Assembly: GCF_009937975.1 (NCBI RefSeq)
Contig: NZ_AP018441.1
Coordinates: 2,046,001 to 2,110,000 of the forward strand
DNA: 64,000 nucleotides
DNA from: Undibacterium sp. YM2
GTDB lineage: Bacteria; Pseudomonadota; Gammaproteobacteria; Burkholderiales; Burkholderiaceae_D
Direction of reading: 5' to 3'
In this document: one piece after another, positions 63,376-64,000 of the stretch
Layout: each line of letters opens with the position of its first letter
Numbering within the stretch: the stretch's first letter is position 1
Notes under the pieces: generated by a model
What the model was told of the DNA's origin: nothing
Database searches by the model: none
Seen by the model: only the letters and a program-made list of their open reading frames with translations
Program-made: the position numbers and the translations under genes

Positions 63376-63459
63376 GCGACTGTGCTTGACTTCGGCAATG
63401 CTGCCAAAGCGGACGATATCTTGCAGGCGGCGGGAGAAGTCGGCAAGGGTGAATTCCAT
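63370..63459 (-). pseudogene. remnant of a phage baseplate assembly protein V-like gene
   Basis: From ATG 63459 on the minus strand the frame reads MEFTLADFSRRLQDIVRFGS and then IAEVKHSRAQ, which resembles the N-terminus of tail-spike/baseplate gpV proteins (typically ...RRLxNxVRxGTIAEVDHxRAR). After about 30 residues the similarity stops where the octamer repeats begin, and no ribosome site or other phage gene is nearby. It is read as a decayed prophage fragment; the resemblance is from memory of the family. Confidence 0.45.
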
Positions 63460-63666
63460 GCCGACTATGGTGACGTGACCGGGCTAGCCAGTCACGCGGG
63501 GAGGGGGCTATGAGACTTAGTAACTTATAGTGCGATTGTTAGGCGGTTCCTAACTATGCTGGCTACAACTTCATTTTTTCCTCTAACCATTGCAATGCAA
63601 TACTATGTTCTGATAACCACCTCATAATCGTGCGTGCGAATATGCAGGGCTATTCATATACGCAGG

Positions 63667-64000
63667 CTATTTTACTTCGGTATGTTCCTTATATTTCTGT
63701 GCGGTATTTGCCGGCGAGGCAATTGGCGCAGCTTGTGGATTCTTTTCCGATGCGCGATGTAATTCATTGGATATTTCTGTCAACTTGTTTTGAGTGTTAA
63801 TCAGCTCATTAACTATCGGCTTGATACTCTCGTTAATCAAGGTTTGTGTACCGCTCATTGTTGTCGGGCTAAGTTCGGTAACAATCTTTTGATTTTTTAT
63901 GTCGACAACTGTGGTCACTAAATTCGGTACCAGGATAGAAATTGCAATGCCAACGAACGAGATTAAAACTGCAGCTCTGGTAAATGTAAGTTGTTTTTCG
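63667..64000 (-). CDS. membrane-anchored protein, C-terminal part only
   Basis: The frame is open to the window edge, so the start is outside. In the visible 110 residues, a membrane helix (AAVLISFVGIAISILVPNLV, about 63905-63970) is followed by a polar, Ile/Asn/Gln-rich segment that looks helical (INESIKPIVNELINTQNKL), and a Pro/Ala/Lys tail ending KEHTEVK. No family is recognised. A GTG at 63918 could be mistaken for the start, but the helix upstream shows the gene is longer. Confidence 0.6.
   Translation of the reverse strand, partial: EKQLTFTRAAVLISFVGIAISILVPNLVTTVVDIKNQKIVTELSPTTMSGTQTLINESIKPIVNELINTQNKLTEISNELHRASEKNPQAAPIASPANTAQKYKEHTEVK

Larger units (their letters stand above)
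63153..63666. other. non-coding region with a phage remnant and tandem octamers
   Basis: No intact gene is supported in these 514 bases. It contains the phage-baseplate-like fragment and the octamer repeats listed separately. A plus-strand frame at 63313-63513 reads through both and has a hydrophobic start created by the repeats; it is not believed to be a gene. Confidence 0.55.

Noticed and set aside
63313..63513. A 66-codon frame with a signal-peptide-like start
   Set aside because: The hydrophobic start is produced by the octamer repeats, and the rest is antisense to the phage-like fragment.

Overview
The window looks like chromosomal DNA of a betaproteobacterium in Burkholderiales, most likely Oxalobacteraceae and Undibacterium-like. 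This rests on moderate GC, gene content and the protein families present. No database search was possible, so the genus is an inference. No rRNA, tRNA, CRISPR array or complete mobile element was seen.

Layout. (1) 1-10220 is a cobalamin import and late-assembly operon: the end of a BtuB-like outer-membrane receptor, a BtuC-like permease carrying a frameshift, BtuD, CobO, CbiA/CobB, CobU, CbiB, the threonine-phosphate decarboxylase CobC/CobD, a periplasmic BtuF, a second BtuF-like protein without a signal peptide, and CobQ/CbiP. Many junctions overlap by 4-8 bases. (2) 10217-17732 holds a MarR regulator with a perfect palindromic operator, a DUF1398 protein, a FapA/DUF342 protein, a Sel1-repeat protein, a secreted unknown, a CAT-like acetyltransferase, transaldolase and a selD that is also frameshifted. 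(3) 17733-25188 has two long imperfect hairpin elements, an RhlE-type helicase, an orphan GH8 cellulase, fabI and a TldD/PmbA-type protease pair. (4) 25376-32892 is a peptide ABC transporter with two binding proteins, possibly under NtrC/sigma-54 control. (5) 33985-38118 is tonB-exbB-exbD-exbD, with hairpins between genes, followed by a TPR protein. (6) 38192-40386 is a cyclic-di-GMP/HDOD signalling trio. (7) 40686-48718 is metabolic and envelope housekeeping: DUF1345 protein, SpmAB fusion, M14 peptidase, amidohydrolase, and an FAH-family hydrolase with MaiA. (8) 48068-53293 has a receiver protein divergent from a large PAS histidine kinase, then an ECF sigma factor, a His-rich membrane protein and a ferredoxin. 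(9) 53406-59145 has a GNAT enzyme, an AraC/GyrI regulator, a secreted alpha/beta hydrolase, a TMEM175-type channel and a CPA2 antiporter. (10) 59487-61250 is a small AT-richer accessory patch: a double zinc-ribbon protein and two tandem paralogues of unknown function. (11) 61403-64000 has acetylpolyamine amidohydrolase with a divergent Lrp/AsnC regulator, a phage-baseplate-like gene remnant next to tandem octamers, and the C-terminus of a membrane-anchored protein.

How parts work together. The B12 genes would bring corrinoids across both membranes (BtuB powered by TonB-ExbBD, then BtuFCD), adenosylate them (CobO), amidate them (CbiA, CobQ) and attach and activate the aminopropanol arm (CobC/CobD, CbiB, CobU). 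CobS, CobT and the early ring-building genes are not in this window. The clearest sequence-level surprises are two single-base frameshifts, both in G runs (btuC and selD), which restore full family-length proteins when corrected and may be assembly errors. The best candidates for undescribed biology are the long hairpin elements at 17787-18180 and the paralogue patch at 59487-61250.
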